From Bin80 sp965215475 (GTDB lineage Bacteria > Bacteroidota > Rhodothermia > Rhodothermales > Bin80), in NCBI GenBank assembly GCA_965215475.1, contig OZ244061.1, positions 3,646,874 through 3,710,873 of the forward strand: a DNA stretch of 64,000 nt. Reading direction: 5' to 3'. A program made the translations under genes and the position numbers. Below, in pieces: positions 9,266-18,386 of the stretch. Position 1 is the stretch's first letter, and every line of letters begins with the position of its first letter. The notes under the pieces are model-generated. The model saw nothing but the letters and a program-made list of their open reading frames with translations. It was not told where the DNA came from and did no database searches.

Positions 9266-12200
9266 GTAAAAATTCAACGCCTTCTCATTTTGAACCGATT
9301 GCATTATCGGGGGAGAGTACGGTTGTTGCTGAATTTCTGCCCGATAAAGATCGGGAAACCGCTTATCAGTCCGAAGCAGAGCTAGAGGAAAAGTTTGTCG
9401 CACAACTAAAATCACAGGCCTACGAGTATCTAGAGATTACCACCGAGAAAGAGCTTGTAGCCAATCTTCGGACACAACTCGAAAAATTGAACCGTATCAA
9501 ATTTTCTGATACGGAATGGAAACGCTTCTTCACAAACAGAATCTCAGGGGTCAATGACGGGATCATTGAAAAGACGGCAAAGATTCAGGAAGATCCGATC
9601 CAATTGCTTGAGCGTGATGATGGTACGATCAAGAATATACGGCTCATTGATCAAGAGTACATTCACAACAATTCTTTGCAGGTGATCAACCAATATGAGG
9701 CGGAGGGGAAGCGTGCCAATCGCTACGATGTGACAGTATTGGTCAATGGTTTGCCAATGGTGCATATCGAACTTAAGCGAAGAGGGGTGGATATCCGTGA
9801 GGCCTTTAATCAAATCAAACGATATCAACGCGATAGCTTTTGGGCAGGTAGTGGTTTATTTGAGTACGTACAATTATTCGTAATCAGTAACGGTACATTA
9901 ACGAAATACTATAGCAATACAGTACGGCAGGGACATCTTGATGAACGTCGCAAATCTTCACGCCGGAAAACATCCAACAGTTTTTCGTTTACGACCTGGT
10001 GGGCCGATTCAAAGAATCGACGCATTGATGAATTGACTGGTTTTACCCAGACCTTCTTTGCGAAGCATACCTTGTTGAATATTCTGACGCGATACTGTGT
10101 ATTTGATGTAGATCGTAAGCTTCTTGTCATGCGACCTTATCAAATCGTCGCAACAGAGCAAATTTTACAGCGCATCAGGACGGCTACGAACTTTCAGAAT
10201 TTGGGGAAGGCGTCTGGGGGAGGTTATATCTGGCATACGACAGGCAGTGGAAAGACGTTGACCAGTTTCAAGGCGGCTCAACTGGCCGTAGCGATGTCTC
10301 AGATTGATAAGGTACTGTTTGTCGTCGATCGCAAAGATCTGGATTATCAGACTATGCGAGAATATGATCGTTTTGAGAAAGGAGCTGCGAATTCCAACAC
10401 ATCCACGAAAGAACTACAAAGGCAACTCGAGGATACGAGCAAACGCCTGATCATTACAACCATCCAGAAACTCAGTCGTTTTGTAGCAAAGAACAAAAAG
10501 CATCCCGTTTACGGCATGCATGTCGTAATTATTTTCGATGAGTGCCACCGTAGTCAATTTGGGGACATGCATGCGGAGATCACTCGTGCCTTCAAACGTT
10601 ACCATCTATTCGGATTCACTGGAACTCCGATTTTTGCACAAAATGCCGGCAACCACGGAAACCCAAAACACCGAACGACAGAACAGGTGTTCGGGGACAA
10701 GCTACATGCATACACGATTGTTGATGCAATCAGCGATCATAATGTATTGCCTTTCCGTATAGACTATGTGAATACCATCAAATCATCTTCAAGTACGGAG
10801 GATGTGCAGGTTTTGGATATTGCTAAAGAGGAGGCCCTGCTTGCTTCAGAACGAATTAATCAAGTAGTGAAGTACATCCTGAGGCACTTCGGTCGAAAAA
10901 CTAAGCGAAATACTGGATATTATCATTCAGGAAAGCACACAACGGGATTTAACTCAATATTCGCAACCGCGTCAATTGAAGCAGCCAAACGATACTACCT
11001 GGAATTCATTAAGCAACAATCAGAACAATCGCCCGAGAAACAACTAAAGATTGGCCTGATTTATAGTTTTGCACCCAACGATGACGAGCCTGATGGCCTA
11101 TTAGGAGAAGAAAGCTTTGAGCCAGATAAGCTGGATCAAAGTTCACGAGATTTTCTTGATAAAGCTATTCAGAATTACAATACACTATTTTCTACGAATT
11201 TTGACACCTCATCCGAAAAGTTTCAAAATTACTACAAAGATGTGTCAGAGCGCCTTAGGAAATGTGAATTAGATATAGTCATTGTAGTCAATATGCTATT
11301 GACCGGCTTTGATGCGGCAACGCTGAACACTTTGTGGGTTGATAAGAACTTGCGTACTCATGGATTGATCCAAGCCTATTCTCGTACGAATCGAATTCTC
11401 AATTCAGTTAAGACCTATGGCAATATTATATCTTTCCGTGATCTTGAAGAAGAAACCAACGATGCCCTTGCTCTATTCGGAAATAAGGAAGCAAAAGGGA
11501 TCGTTTTGCTAAAGCCATATGCCGAATATTATGATCAGTATAAAGATCTGATTGCCAGGCTTGATTCCGAGTTTCCTCTGAATGAGAAAATTGTCAGCGA
11601 AACAGCAGAAAAAGAGTTTGTTCGCCTTTTTGGTTCCATCCTGAAGCTTAAAAATATTCTGGACGCTTTTGATGATTTTTCAGGTAATGAAATTCTTGAT
11701 GACCGTGCCTTTCAGGATTATCAGAGCCATTACCTAAATCTATATGAAAAGATTGTCAGGCGATTCGAGGCTGAGAAGGAGTCTATTGTTGACGACTTGG
11801 TATTTGAAATTGAACTGATCAAGTCCATCGAAATCAATGTAGATTACATCCTGATGCAGGTTGAGGAGTACCTAGCGAAAAGAGGTCAAACGGGAGACAA
11901 AGAACTCCGTGACTCTATCCAACGTACGGTTAGTGCAAGCCCAAGTTTGCGGAGCAAGAAAGATCTGATTGATCAGTTTGTAGATTCGGTGTCTACAAAG
12001 TCAGATATTGGCAAAGCCTGGGTTGATTTTATTGAAGCCCAAATGAGTCAAGAGCTGGATATAATCATCCAAGACGAAACGTTACGTGCTTCCGAGACGA
12101 AGACATTTATCAAGAACGCCTTCCGTGACGGTGCAATACCAAAAACTGGAACCGCAATCACGAAGATACTGGCACCAATCCCAATTTTCGGTCAGAGTAG

Positions 12201-12285
12201 CAATAGCAATTATGCAATCAAAAAACAGGATGTAATCAACAAGCTAGAAAGGTTTTTTGAACGTTTCTACGGCTTGATTCATTGA
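9262..12285 (+). CDS. hsdR: Type I restriction endonuclease subunit HsdR
   Basis: The 1007-residue motor and nuclease subunit, which translocates DNA and cuts at a distance when HsdM-HsdS finds unmethylated sites. The N-terminal HSDR_N nuclease domain has the PD-(D/E)xK core with VHIELKRRG near residue 168. A superfamily 2 helicase follows: Walker A in HTTGSGKTLTSFKAA (about 325), the Walker B/DEAD variant IIFDECHRSQFG (about 425), FGFTGTPI, and motif VI in LIQAYSRTNR. The C-terminal helical domain that docks on the methyltransferase is complete. Length and motifs are normal for the family. It overlaps the end of hsdS. Intact, but probably idle while hsdM is split. Confidence 0.96.
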   Translation: MSKNSTPSHFEPIALSGESTVVAEFLPDKDRETAYQSEAELEEKFVAQLKSQAYEYLEITTEKELVANLRTQLEKLNRIKFSDTEWKRFFTNRISGVNDGIIEKTAKIQEDPIQLLERDDGTIKNIRLIDQEYIHNNSLQVINQYEAEGKRANRYDVTVLVNGLPMVHIELKRRGVDIREAFNQIKRYQRDSFWAGSGLFEYVQLFVISNGTLTKYYSNTVRQGHLDERRKSSRRKTSNSFSFTTWWADSKNRRIDELTGFTQTFFAKHTLLNILTRYCVFDVDRKLLVMRPYQIVATEQILQRIRTATNFQNLGKASGGGYIWHTTGSGKTLTSFKAAQLAVAMSQIDKVLFVVDRKDLDYQTMREYDRFEKGAANSNTSTKELQRQLEDTSKRLIITTIQKLSRFVAKNKKHPVYGMHVVIIFDECHRSQFGDMHAEITRAFKRYHLFGFTGTPIFAQNAGNHGNPKHRTTEQVFGDKLHAYTIVDAISDHNVLPFRIDYVNTIKSSSSTEDVQVLDIAKEEALLASERINQVVKYILRHFGRKTKRNTGYYHSGKHTTGFNSIFATASIEAAKRYYLEFIKQQSEQSPEKQLKIGLIYSFAPNDDEPDGLLGEESFEPDKLDQSSRDFLDKAIQNYNTLFSTNFDTSSEKFQNYYKDVSERLRKCELDIVIVVNMLLTGFDAATLNTLWVDKNLRTHGLIQAYSRTNRILNSVKTYGNIISFRDLEEETNDALALFGNKEAKGIVLLKPYAEYYDQYKDLIARLDSEFPLNEKIVSETAEKEFVRLFGSILKLKNILDAFDDFSGNEILDDRAFQDYQSHYLNLYEKIVRRFEAEKESIVDDLVFEIELIKSIEINVDYILMQVEEYLAKRGQTGDKELRDSIQRTVSASPSLRSKKDLIDQFVDSVSTKSDIGKAWVDFIEAQMSQELDIIIQDETLRASETKTFIKNAFRDGAIPKTGTAITKILAPIPIFGQSSNSNYAIKKQDVINKLERFFERFYGLIH

Positions 12286-12515
12286 CGATTTCACAAGGTA
12301 AGTGGAGGTTTGCACGAAACGTCTTCCAAATGATGGGGTTAAGATTGAGCAGAAATGTGCAAAAAATAAAAACCAAACAGCCGTTGGGGAAAGACGATGG
12401 AATGTAGAAAAAACATCAAAATAATCGTGTCTATGCAAGATTTTCTGAGAATGAGAGTCACTAAAACTCATAAAAAAAAATCCACTATAAATTGCATACT
12501 TGCATTGAACGGGTT

Positions 12516-13865
12516 CTAAATAAACCAAGGGGTTTTTTCCAATGCTTTATGAAGTTTGAATGATCCTGACTGACGCAGAAACGCGGCAGTTAGATAGGCA
12601 ATGTTGCGGGCATACTTCAAAGTGATGGGTTCTCCACAGAAAGAATTGGTTGATGCCCAGTTCAGTTTAGTAAGGTTTAAAATCTGTACTGCAAGAACAC
12701 GGAGATCCGGTGTTTCTTCGGGCAATCCATCAGGTTTTTCAACCCACTTTGAAATCTCCAACGGTTTTGGCGTACCCAAAACCGGATGCAAGGCATTGTA
12801 ACCGGTTGTGGATAAGTAGATTTTGTTCGTACTCACTTCCACATAGCTTCCACGTCGCATGCTACCGTCTGTTTCGGGTCGATTATCATAGAATCGTACG
12901 TTGTGATGCGAATTGACCCACACGGAAGTAAAAGTCCCTTCGGGTATAATTTTTCGAGCCTCTTTCAAGATTGAATCTAGGTCTGAACGCGACAACTTGG
13001 CAGAATAATGGAATGAAACTTTTAGCCTTGGAGAAAGCTGATCTTTCAGATTTAACAACGTGTTTTTAACCAATTGTGCCAAATGTGTAGCTCGCTGTTC
13101 ATAGTCAAAATAGGATGGATTGCCAGAATAGAATTCCCATTTTCCGTAACGATTAAAGACGTTGGCAAATCCCATAATTCTCTGACCGTCACTTGATTGA
13201 GTGTACGAAAGGCCAATAAAAAAATCTGCATCAGGGATTGAATCTGGAAGTGTCCATGGCTTTACACCACATTTTGCTACTATATTAAGTGCTAAATTCA
13301 AATCCTTCCAGTCAGGATTCAATAGTGTCGGAGTATCAACCATCTGGCAAGGCACCCCCTTTTCAAACAGGAATCTCTTGACTCTAAAATAAGGCGAGGT
13401 ATGGTCATCTCTGGCATAATCCTGACTTGGCGAGTGAACCAGGAAAATACGCCTTAAACTTTTATCGCCTTCCCAGTCAGGATGCTCACTTAATAATCGT
13501 CTGATTTCCACTTCTGCATCTTCTACGCTACCTATTTCTATAATTGACGCATATGAGAATCTTGTTGAAAACGTGCGCTCAGCCCCTCGATATTTGTATT
13601 TTCCGAATTGCAAACGTTGAATCAACTTCTTCATGTTGTCAGCCATTTGCTTGGTACATATTGGTATGATCTCAAGCTCATGTTCAGTAGTATCATAGGC
13701 TCCGTATGCCATAATGCCGTCGCGGACATCAGAGGATACGTGAGACTCCCTGAATCTAACTTTGGGTTCAGGTAACCGATTTACGATGAAAGCATTTGAA
13801 GAGGCTTTGCCGTGTTCTACAAGTCTTAAGGGCTCTCTAGATAGTTCAACGTGTAGTTTTCCCAA
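12516..13865 (-). CDS. Prokaryotic Argonaute MID-PIWI part, separated from its N-terminal half by an IS
   Basis: 449 residues of Argonaute type, the size of a 'short' pAgo. Seen: the L2/MID entry block PKVRFRESHVSSDVRDGI followed by MAYGAYD (conserved as F...DPR.GL..YGPYD); the MID 5'-end pocket pattern YFRVKRFLFEKGVPCQMV then LALNIVAKCGVKPW; the PIWI fold FIGLSYTQSSDGQR, FTSVWVNSHHNVRFYD, and the signature NLTKLNWASTN with GEPITLKYARNIAYL. The residue at the first catalytic Asp is Ser (GLSYT), so the PIWI nuclease should be dead. The first usable start is TTG at 13865 with no ribosome site, but the frame is open to 13895, where an ISNCY element begins. Across that element the frame continues that of the APAZ gene (15825-17840), so this is most likely the 3' half of one gene. 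It converges on hsdR. Confidence 0.85.
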   Translation of the reverse strand: MGKLHVELSREPLRLVEHGKASSNAFIVNRLPEPKVRFRESHVSSDVRDGIMAYGAYDTTEHELEIIPICTKQMADNMKKLIQRLQFGKYKYRGAERTFSTRFSYASIIEIGSVEDAEVEIRRLLSEHPDWEGDKSLRRIFLVHSPSQDYARDDHTSPYFRVKRFLFEKGVPCQMVDTPTLLNPDWKDLNLALNIVAKCGVKPWTLPDSIPDADFFIGLSYTQSSDGQRIMGFANVFNRYGKWEFYSGNPSYFDYEQRATHLAQLVKNTLLNLKDQLSPRLKVSFHYSAKLSRSDLDSILKEARKIIPEGTFTSVWVNSHHNVRFYDNRPETDGSMRRGSYVEVSTNKIYLSTTGYNALHPVLGTPKPLEISKWVEKPDGLPEETPDLRVLAVQILNLTKLNWASTNSFCGEPITLKYARNIAYLTAAFLRQSGSFKLHKALEKTPWFI

Positions 13866-13895
13866 CTGAGTTGGAAATATCGTACGTGCTACATA

Positions 13896-15845
13896 GTGCC
13901 TGACAAAAAACCCCTACTTTGGGGTGTCACAATTTTTTGCGGAGGCCTAATATACGAATTTTTTATTAACTGCTAGGCAGACTCACCGATTTTAGTCGCG
14001 AAATTTTTGATCTGTTTCACCGATCTGTAAACCTCACCTATATTTTATCCAAATTCAGTGTATAGGCCATCGATTTTGCCTAAAATCTCTGCCGCACGGA
14101 CGCACCTTTTCCACCTCCCATGGTGGAGTATTTTTTTTGTGACTCAATGAAGAGTAATTTACGCCGCTTGGCGAAACGACTCTCGGTGTCGGGTCATCAA
14201 CACCTTCCCGATTCGGCACAAATTCGTGGCGACCACACTTGCACCGATGCTTCGCGCAAACCCCGCCTTACCTCCTTTGGTACGAATACGTGCACCACCA
14301 TGCTGTTCCAAAGAGTTGATGCAGGACTCAATCTGCGCATGCTGCCGACGTTTTCGCCGAAACTCTTCCGCCGATTCTCGTTCGCGCTCTATCTTGTTCT
14401 TATAGCCCTTTTTGGGAAGAATGACCTCTATACCCATAGCGCTTAATGCCTCAAAATTCTGAGGCGACCAAAACCCGCGATCAAAACTCATGGATCCAAG
14501 GTTTTCAAACTCTGTCCTATACTTGGTGGCGATCTCAATGGTCATATCTACATCTGATTGCGTCCATATGATCTCCCATCCCAGAATCAAACCATGTTGA
14601 CACTCGCGACAGGCACCCCCAATTCTACCTGATTGGGCATGGCCTTCCCCTTGACAATCCAACGTGTATGCTCGGCATGGAGCGATAATAACTTCTCTGC
14701 ATTGGGAATCTTTTCCCCCTCTATCACACGACGATGAACCAAATCTACCAACCGATTGAACTGCTCAATCGCCTTTTCTAATGGCGCAATCCGACTTGAA
14801 CTTGGGTCAAGTTCTTTGATCTTATCCAAGACCAGTATACACTTCTGAATCCGATAGTAACAAATCTTAAAGAAGGCTAAGACCAGCTCTGGATTCGTCT
14901 CACGCTTTTTGGTGGTGTTGATCTCCAAATAGGCATTGTTAACCGTACTAATCAAATGCTTTAACTGACGCCAACCTGCAATGTCGTACGCCCCCAAATT
15001 AAAGGCCTCCCAGGCCTTTGAAGCAAGCTGCATGGCCAGAATGATTGAATCGCGTAATAACCGCACATCATGGGGCGTCTCAACATGAGTTTCCACCACA
15101 TACGAATCCGTCCGCGCTTCCAAAGGAGCATCGGACGCAACTCCAAAGACCTCTAACCCATGATCCACAATCATCCGATTGAGTGTGGACCAAATGTCAT
15201 CGGTGATCAGACTTACATTGTTGATAATCGTCTGCACACGATACAAGGACTCATGACCAAAATCACTCGTATCATTTTGTAATAAGGTGCGCATTAGCAC
15301 ATTCGAGTTGACCTGAAATGTCAATCGGTCAAAATCACAATTCAGGCCAAACTTGAAGACGGCCAAAACAAAGATGCGCCAGTACGTCAACCCCGGTCGA
15401 CCCGTGTTTTGATCGGTGCCCTCTCCGATCTCCTCTTGCAGGTACATGACAATCCGATCCCGTAGATCTGTGGCCATCCAGATGGACTGCAATGCTAAGA
15501 TGATTTGGGACGTATCGTCTCTTGAATGAGGATCTACAAAAATATCCTCAATGGAAGCCATCCCCAGTGTCGGTTCAGTGTCAAATTGTGCGCGCATGAT
15601 CAATTATGTGATTAAATGAACGGTGAAGATTTTTCAAATCTTGATCAATTCAGAAAGAAAAACCCCAGAAAAGTCCTATAAATACAGTGATATCCACCGC
15701 CACAGGAAAAGTTTTGAATTTTTCATGAAAAATCTTCAACGCCTAAAATAACCGCAAAATGAACAAGTAAACTACCCGTAAGTATTCGTAAAATATAGCC
15801 CTTGCGATCCTATGCACCCCAGAATTAGAGTTTATTGTCAGGCAC
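13896..15845 (-). mobile_element. ISNCY-type (ISDol1-like) insertion sequence splitting the Argonaute gene
   Basis: A 1950-bp element. Its ends are inverted repeats beginning GTGCCTGACAA, with a similar outer region of about 35 bp (both arms contain TGGGGTG). It is flanked by a perfect 6-bp duplication, TACATA, at 13890-13895 and 15846-15851. It contains one transposase gene with a frameshift. The right terminal repeat supplies the last codons and the stop of the upstream APAZ gene (VPDNKL then TAA). Precise removal leaves TAT GTA GCA CGT ACG, joining the two flanking reading frames without a stop. Confidence 0.93.
14159..15603 (-). pseudogene. ISNCY-type transposase, one frameshift
   Basis: A transposase resembling the ISDol1 group of the ISNCY family. 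The N-terminal frame (15603 to 14587) has a characteristic start (RAQFDTEPTLGMASIEDIF), the block GRPGLTYWRIFVLAVFKFGL and the acidic catalytic region EARTDSYVVETHVETPHD. Near 14600-14660 the sequence changes frame; the second frame (14662 to 14159) has the conserved C-terminal part LGSMSFDRGFWSPQNFEALS then EVILPKKGY. The ATG at 15597 is as good a start as 15603. One frameshift probably inactivates it, which would lock the insertion in place. Family call is from the overall pattern and is less certain than its being a transposase. Confidence 0.8.
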
Positions 15846-17840
15846 TACATAGTCAGCCATGTTTCCTATCCTCTCAATTCTCTCTCTCGCTGAGCCCTTC
15901 TCTGTGGCAAGACTATATTTTTTGACGGCATGAGCAAGATCAAATGAGATATTTGCCTTCTGAAGAGATGTCCTTAGCATTTCTAGCGAGCAATGTGGGA
16001 TGACTTTATCCGCCGGGATCATCTGTTCTGATTTCGTATCAAAAAAGAAAATTCTGGCAAAATTCATATCGAATTCAATAATTTTGCCTTCTCTCCAAAT
16101 GCCATCTTGTGCAATACAAAGACGATTGAGCAGGTTATCTTTTTCAAATTGTTGCCCAACAATACTGAGTCTTTGAACATTGCGAACTTGGCATCTGTAC
16201 TCAATGCATAGATAAAAATGCTCAAAATATTGTCGTATCTGAAACTCGTAGGCAGGATAAAGCCTCAATATCTTGCTTACATCGAAAGGAGTTTTATGTG
16301 CAATACCCCTTCTGTGTGCAATTAACCTGCTAAATTTGAATTTATCAATGAACCAGTCGTTTCCCATCAGGGCATCTCGGAGTATCCCTGACAATTCCCT
16401 GTAATGCTCCATAAGTATTTGATGAGGAACAGGGGTGTCTCCATTTCGGACACGTAAGGGAAAAAGATTGACAAATTCTGTCGATTTGATTTGGTTTGCG
16501 GCATGAATTGCCGCCTCACGTTCAACAGAATTGTTTTCAAGTTTGAGGAGAGTCTCATTAAGCCCGAGTATATATTGTGGTTCTGGAAGACTAAGGGCTT
16601 TCATCGCTTTCAGCATCTGTTTGGTGCCTTCACTCAAGGACTTAACAAATTCGCTACCATCCGAATCTTTCATAGACTTGAGCCACTCCACCAATTTAGA
16701 ATTTCGTGGTGTTGAATCAAGAACTACGTTGGAAAGTGAAAACTCATCCGGCAAATCCTGATCGCGTTGGAGTATTCGTCCTGGGTTTTTAATGATGAAG
16801 GCATCTTGATATGCTTCGCATTCTATTGGAATTCCCGTCCTATAATCCCGATGGGCAATTGAATTGACAATGGCTTCGTCAATTACTGTAGATGGAAATT
16901 CTGGCTCCTCCATAAATCCTCCGCCGTTCTTTCTCTTTTGATAGCGCTTGAAGAAAGCTGATTCTCGAAAGAACAGGCGAGCAGTTCGGATCTGTTTTGT
17001 GAGTGGACCTTTAAATTCTTTCTCAAAGGTTGGTAGACCTCTTTGTTGATATTCCCTTGAAGAAACTTCAAAACGGAGCAAGCGGATATAAGAGGCTGGA
17101 AAGATTCTCTGGGGATTGATTCCAAAAAAGAGCAACCCGGCATGCGTAAACCATGGTTTTCCATCACGCCTTGTAATGGCTCCTGCTTCCTTAAGCAGAC
17201 GTAAATCGTCAAATTCTCGGGTAAATTCAGGGGAGAATGAGTTACGGAATTCCGCAAGCACCTCTTGATCGACATCATCTGGATTGAATTCGCAGCATGG
17301 ATTATTTTCAAAGTTCAGGAGCCCTTTGTCAGTTCTGATCTGATCTCGTTTATCTTGCGTGATTGAAATGTTCTGAGCTCCTGCTCTGAACCATGCTTGC
17401 AGGGGCGGCCCAGGCGTTTCACAAATACCGCTACTCGAGTGGGGAACGAAAACAAGTAGGATGGTTTTTTCGTTGCCAAGATTTTCTATGCAATTGTACT
17501 CATGGGGCTCAGCAGCTTGATGATTGAGTAAAGTGGGAAAGTTGATGAGACTATTTTTCTGACTTTCTGAGAGATGATCAATGCCTGAGATTGTTCCATC
17601 GGAAGCAATACCCAAAACCAGCAATCCTCCCTCAACATTGGCGTTGGCGAAAGCTGAAATAGTCTTCTTAACTCCATCTCGCACGCTTTTCAATAAGCTA
17701 TCTGTAACATCAGTGCCATTCCGTCCAACTTCTTTCCGCTCAAAATGCTGACTTTCAAACCTGTCATCAGAGTCTACAGTTAGAAACGTCAGATAGTCAG
17801 AAGGGGTATTGAAAACTTCTTTGGGTTTAGGCCTTCGCAT
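15825..17840 (-). CDS. AlbA_2 (Schlafen-like) / HATPase_c_4 / APAZ protein, N-terminal half of an Argonaute fusion
   Basis: 671 residues with three parts. Residues ~20-170 are an AlbA_2 (Schlafen-like) domain: ESQHFERKEVG, then ISAFANANVEGGLLVLGI and SDGTISGIDHLSE. Residues ~290-450 are the COG2865-type ATPase-like region: VIDEAIVNSIAHRDY, FIIKNPGRI, STPRNSKLVEW and EGTKQMLKAMKALSLPEPQ. Residues ~455-660 match the APAZ type (the N-L1-L2 part of Argonautes): EFVNLFPLRVRNGDTPVPHQ, RLYPAYEFQIRQYFEH and GKIIEFDMNFARIFFF. APAZ proteins partner short Argonautes, usually carrying a toxic effector domain. The last six residues and the stop come from the IS terminal repeat; the natural frame runs on into the Argonaute gene. 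It follows the membrane and TIR genes on the same strand (88-bp gap). AlbA_2 is secure, APAZ is by pattern and context. Confidence 0.82.
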   Translation of the reverse strand: MRRPKPKEVFNTPSDYLTFLTVDSDDRFESQHFERKEVGRNGTDVTDSLLKSVRDGVKKTISAFANANVEGGLLVLGIASDGTISGIDHLSESQKNSLINFPTLLNHQAAEPHEYNCIENLGNEKTILLVFVPHSSSGICETPGPPLQAWFRAGAQNISITQDKRDQIRTDKGLLNFENNPCCEFNPDDVDQEVLAEFRNSFSPEFTREFDDLRLLKEAGAITRRDGKPWFTHAGLLFFGINPQRIFPASYIRLLRFEVSSREYQQRGLPTFEKEFKGPLTKQIRTARLFFRESAFFKRYQKRKNGGGFMEEPEFPSTVIDEAIVNSIAHRDYRTGIPIECEAYQDAFIIKNPGRILQRDQDLPDEFSLSNVVLDSTPRNSKLVEWLKSMKDSDGSEFVKSLSEGTKQMLKAMKALSLPEPQYILGLNETLLKLENNSVEREAAIHAANQIKSTEFVNLFPLRVRNGDTPVPHQILMEHYRELSGILRDALMGNDWFIDKFKFSRLIAHRRGIAHKTPFDVSKILRLYPAYEFQIRQYFEHFYLCIEYRCQVRNVQRLSIVGQQFEKDNLLNRLCIAQDGIWREGKIIEFDMNFARIFFFDTKSEQMIPADKVIPHCSLEMLRTSLQKANISFDLAHAVKKYSLATEKGSARERIERIGNMADYVVPDNKL

Positions 17841-17866
17841 TTTTCATACGCTATAAATGTTGGGTA

Positions 17867-17919
17867 TTCGTCTTTCATTGTTCATCTAAATTTATGACGT
17901 AATTGATAATAAAGACGAA
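17867..17919. repeat. Inverted repeat between the membrane-protein gene and the APAZ gene
   Basis: TTCGTCTTT (17867-17875) is matched by AAAGACGAA (17911-17919), 9-bp arms with a 35-base A+T-rich loop. It fills most of the 88-bp gap between the two minus-strand genes. It could be an operator or an mRNA hairpin affecting the downstream gene. With this loop length it could also be chance. Confidence 0.35.
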
Positions 17920-17928
17920 GCTCCTATA

Positions 17929-18375
17929 TCAGATGACCCAACACAAAAGAATTACGAGTATTGACGCTAAAAAGAATGTAATTGGAAGGATAGATTCAAC
18001 GACTGTTAACTTCCAATATTTCCGAAAATCTCTCCCTTGATGAAGTAACTCCCATTCGCGTGTGAAAAACGGGTATGATAGATGTTCTTCAAGTTCAAGA
18101 AGTGCTTTAAATTTTCCCGTATTCAACTGCCTGTAAGATCTAATTACAATCACCCATGACACTGACAGAATCATACCGAAAACTCCAAACCCCAGAAATA
18201 AAGCCACATTAATTGACTCATCGGACGGACCTAATCTTAATAAGGCACTGACAACCACCATGAGTCCAGTAAGAAGTCCTGTATACAACCTGTTCGCACC
18301 TTCACGTCGCTGACTCATCCTGTCGGCAAATTCAGCATGTAGCTTATAAAGTTGTAAATACTCTTCGTTTTGCAC
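17929..18375 (-). CDS. Small membrane protein, RipA/SLATT-like
   Basis: 148 residues with an N-terminal helical stretch (EEYLQLYKLHAEFADRMSQR, then REGANRLYTG), two transmembrane helices close together (about 32-48 TGLLTGLMVVVSALLRL and 55-78 VALFLGFGVFGMILSVSWV), a cytosolic acidic helix (KFKALLELEEHL) and a C-terminal membrane segment (LPITFFLASILVILLCWVI). This layout resembles the family annotated as RipA-type octameric membrane proteins and, more loosely, the SLATT effectors of bacterial defence. It lies 11 bp after the TIR gene on the same strand, so the two are an operon. My inference is that it is a membrane effector or pore responding to the TIR enzyme; that function is not shown by the sequence itself. 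Confidence 0.75.
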   Translation of the reverse strand: MQNEEYLQLYKLHAEFADRMSQRREGANRLYTGLLTGLMVVVSALLRLGPSDESINVALFLGFGVFGMILSVSWVIVIRSYRQLNTGKFKALLELEEHLSYPFFTREWELLHQGRDFRKYWKLTVVESILPITFFLASILVILLCWVI

Positions 18376-18386
18376 GACTCTTTCCG

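Noticed and set aside
12286..12515. Gene or RNA between hsdR and the Argonaute gene
   Set aside because: A 230-bp convergent gap with A/T-rich sequence; no frame, tRNA or clear terminator found.
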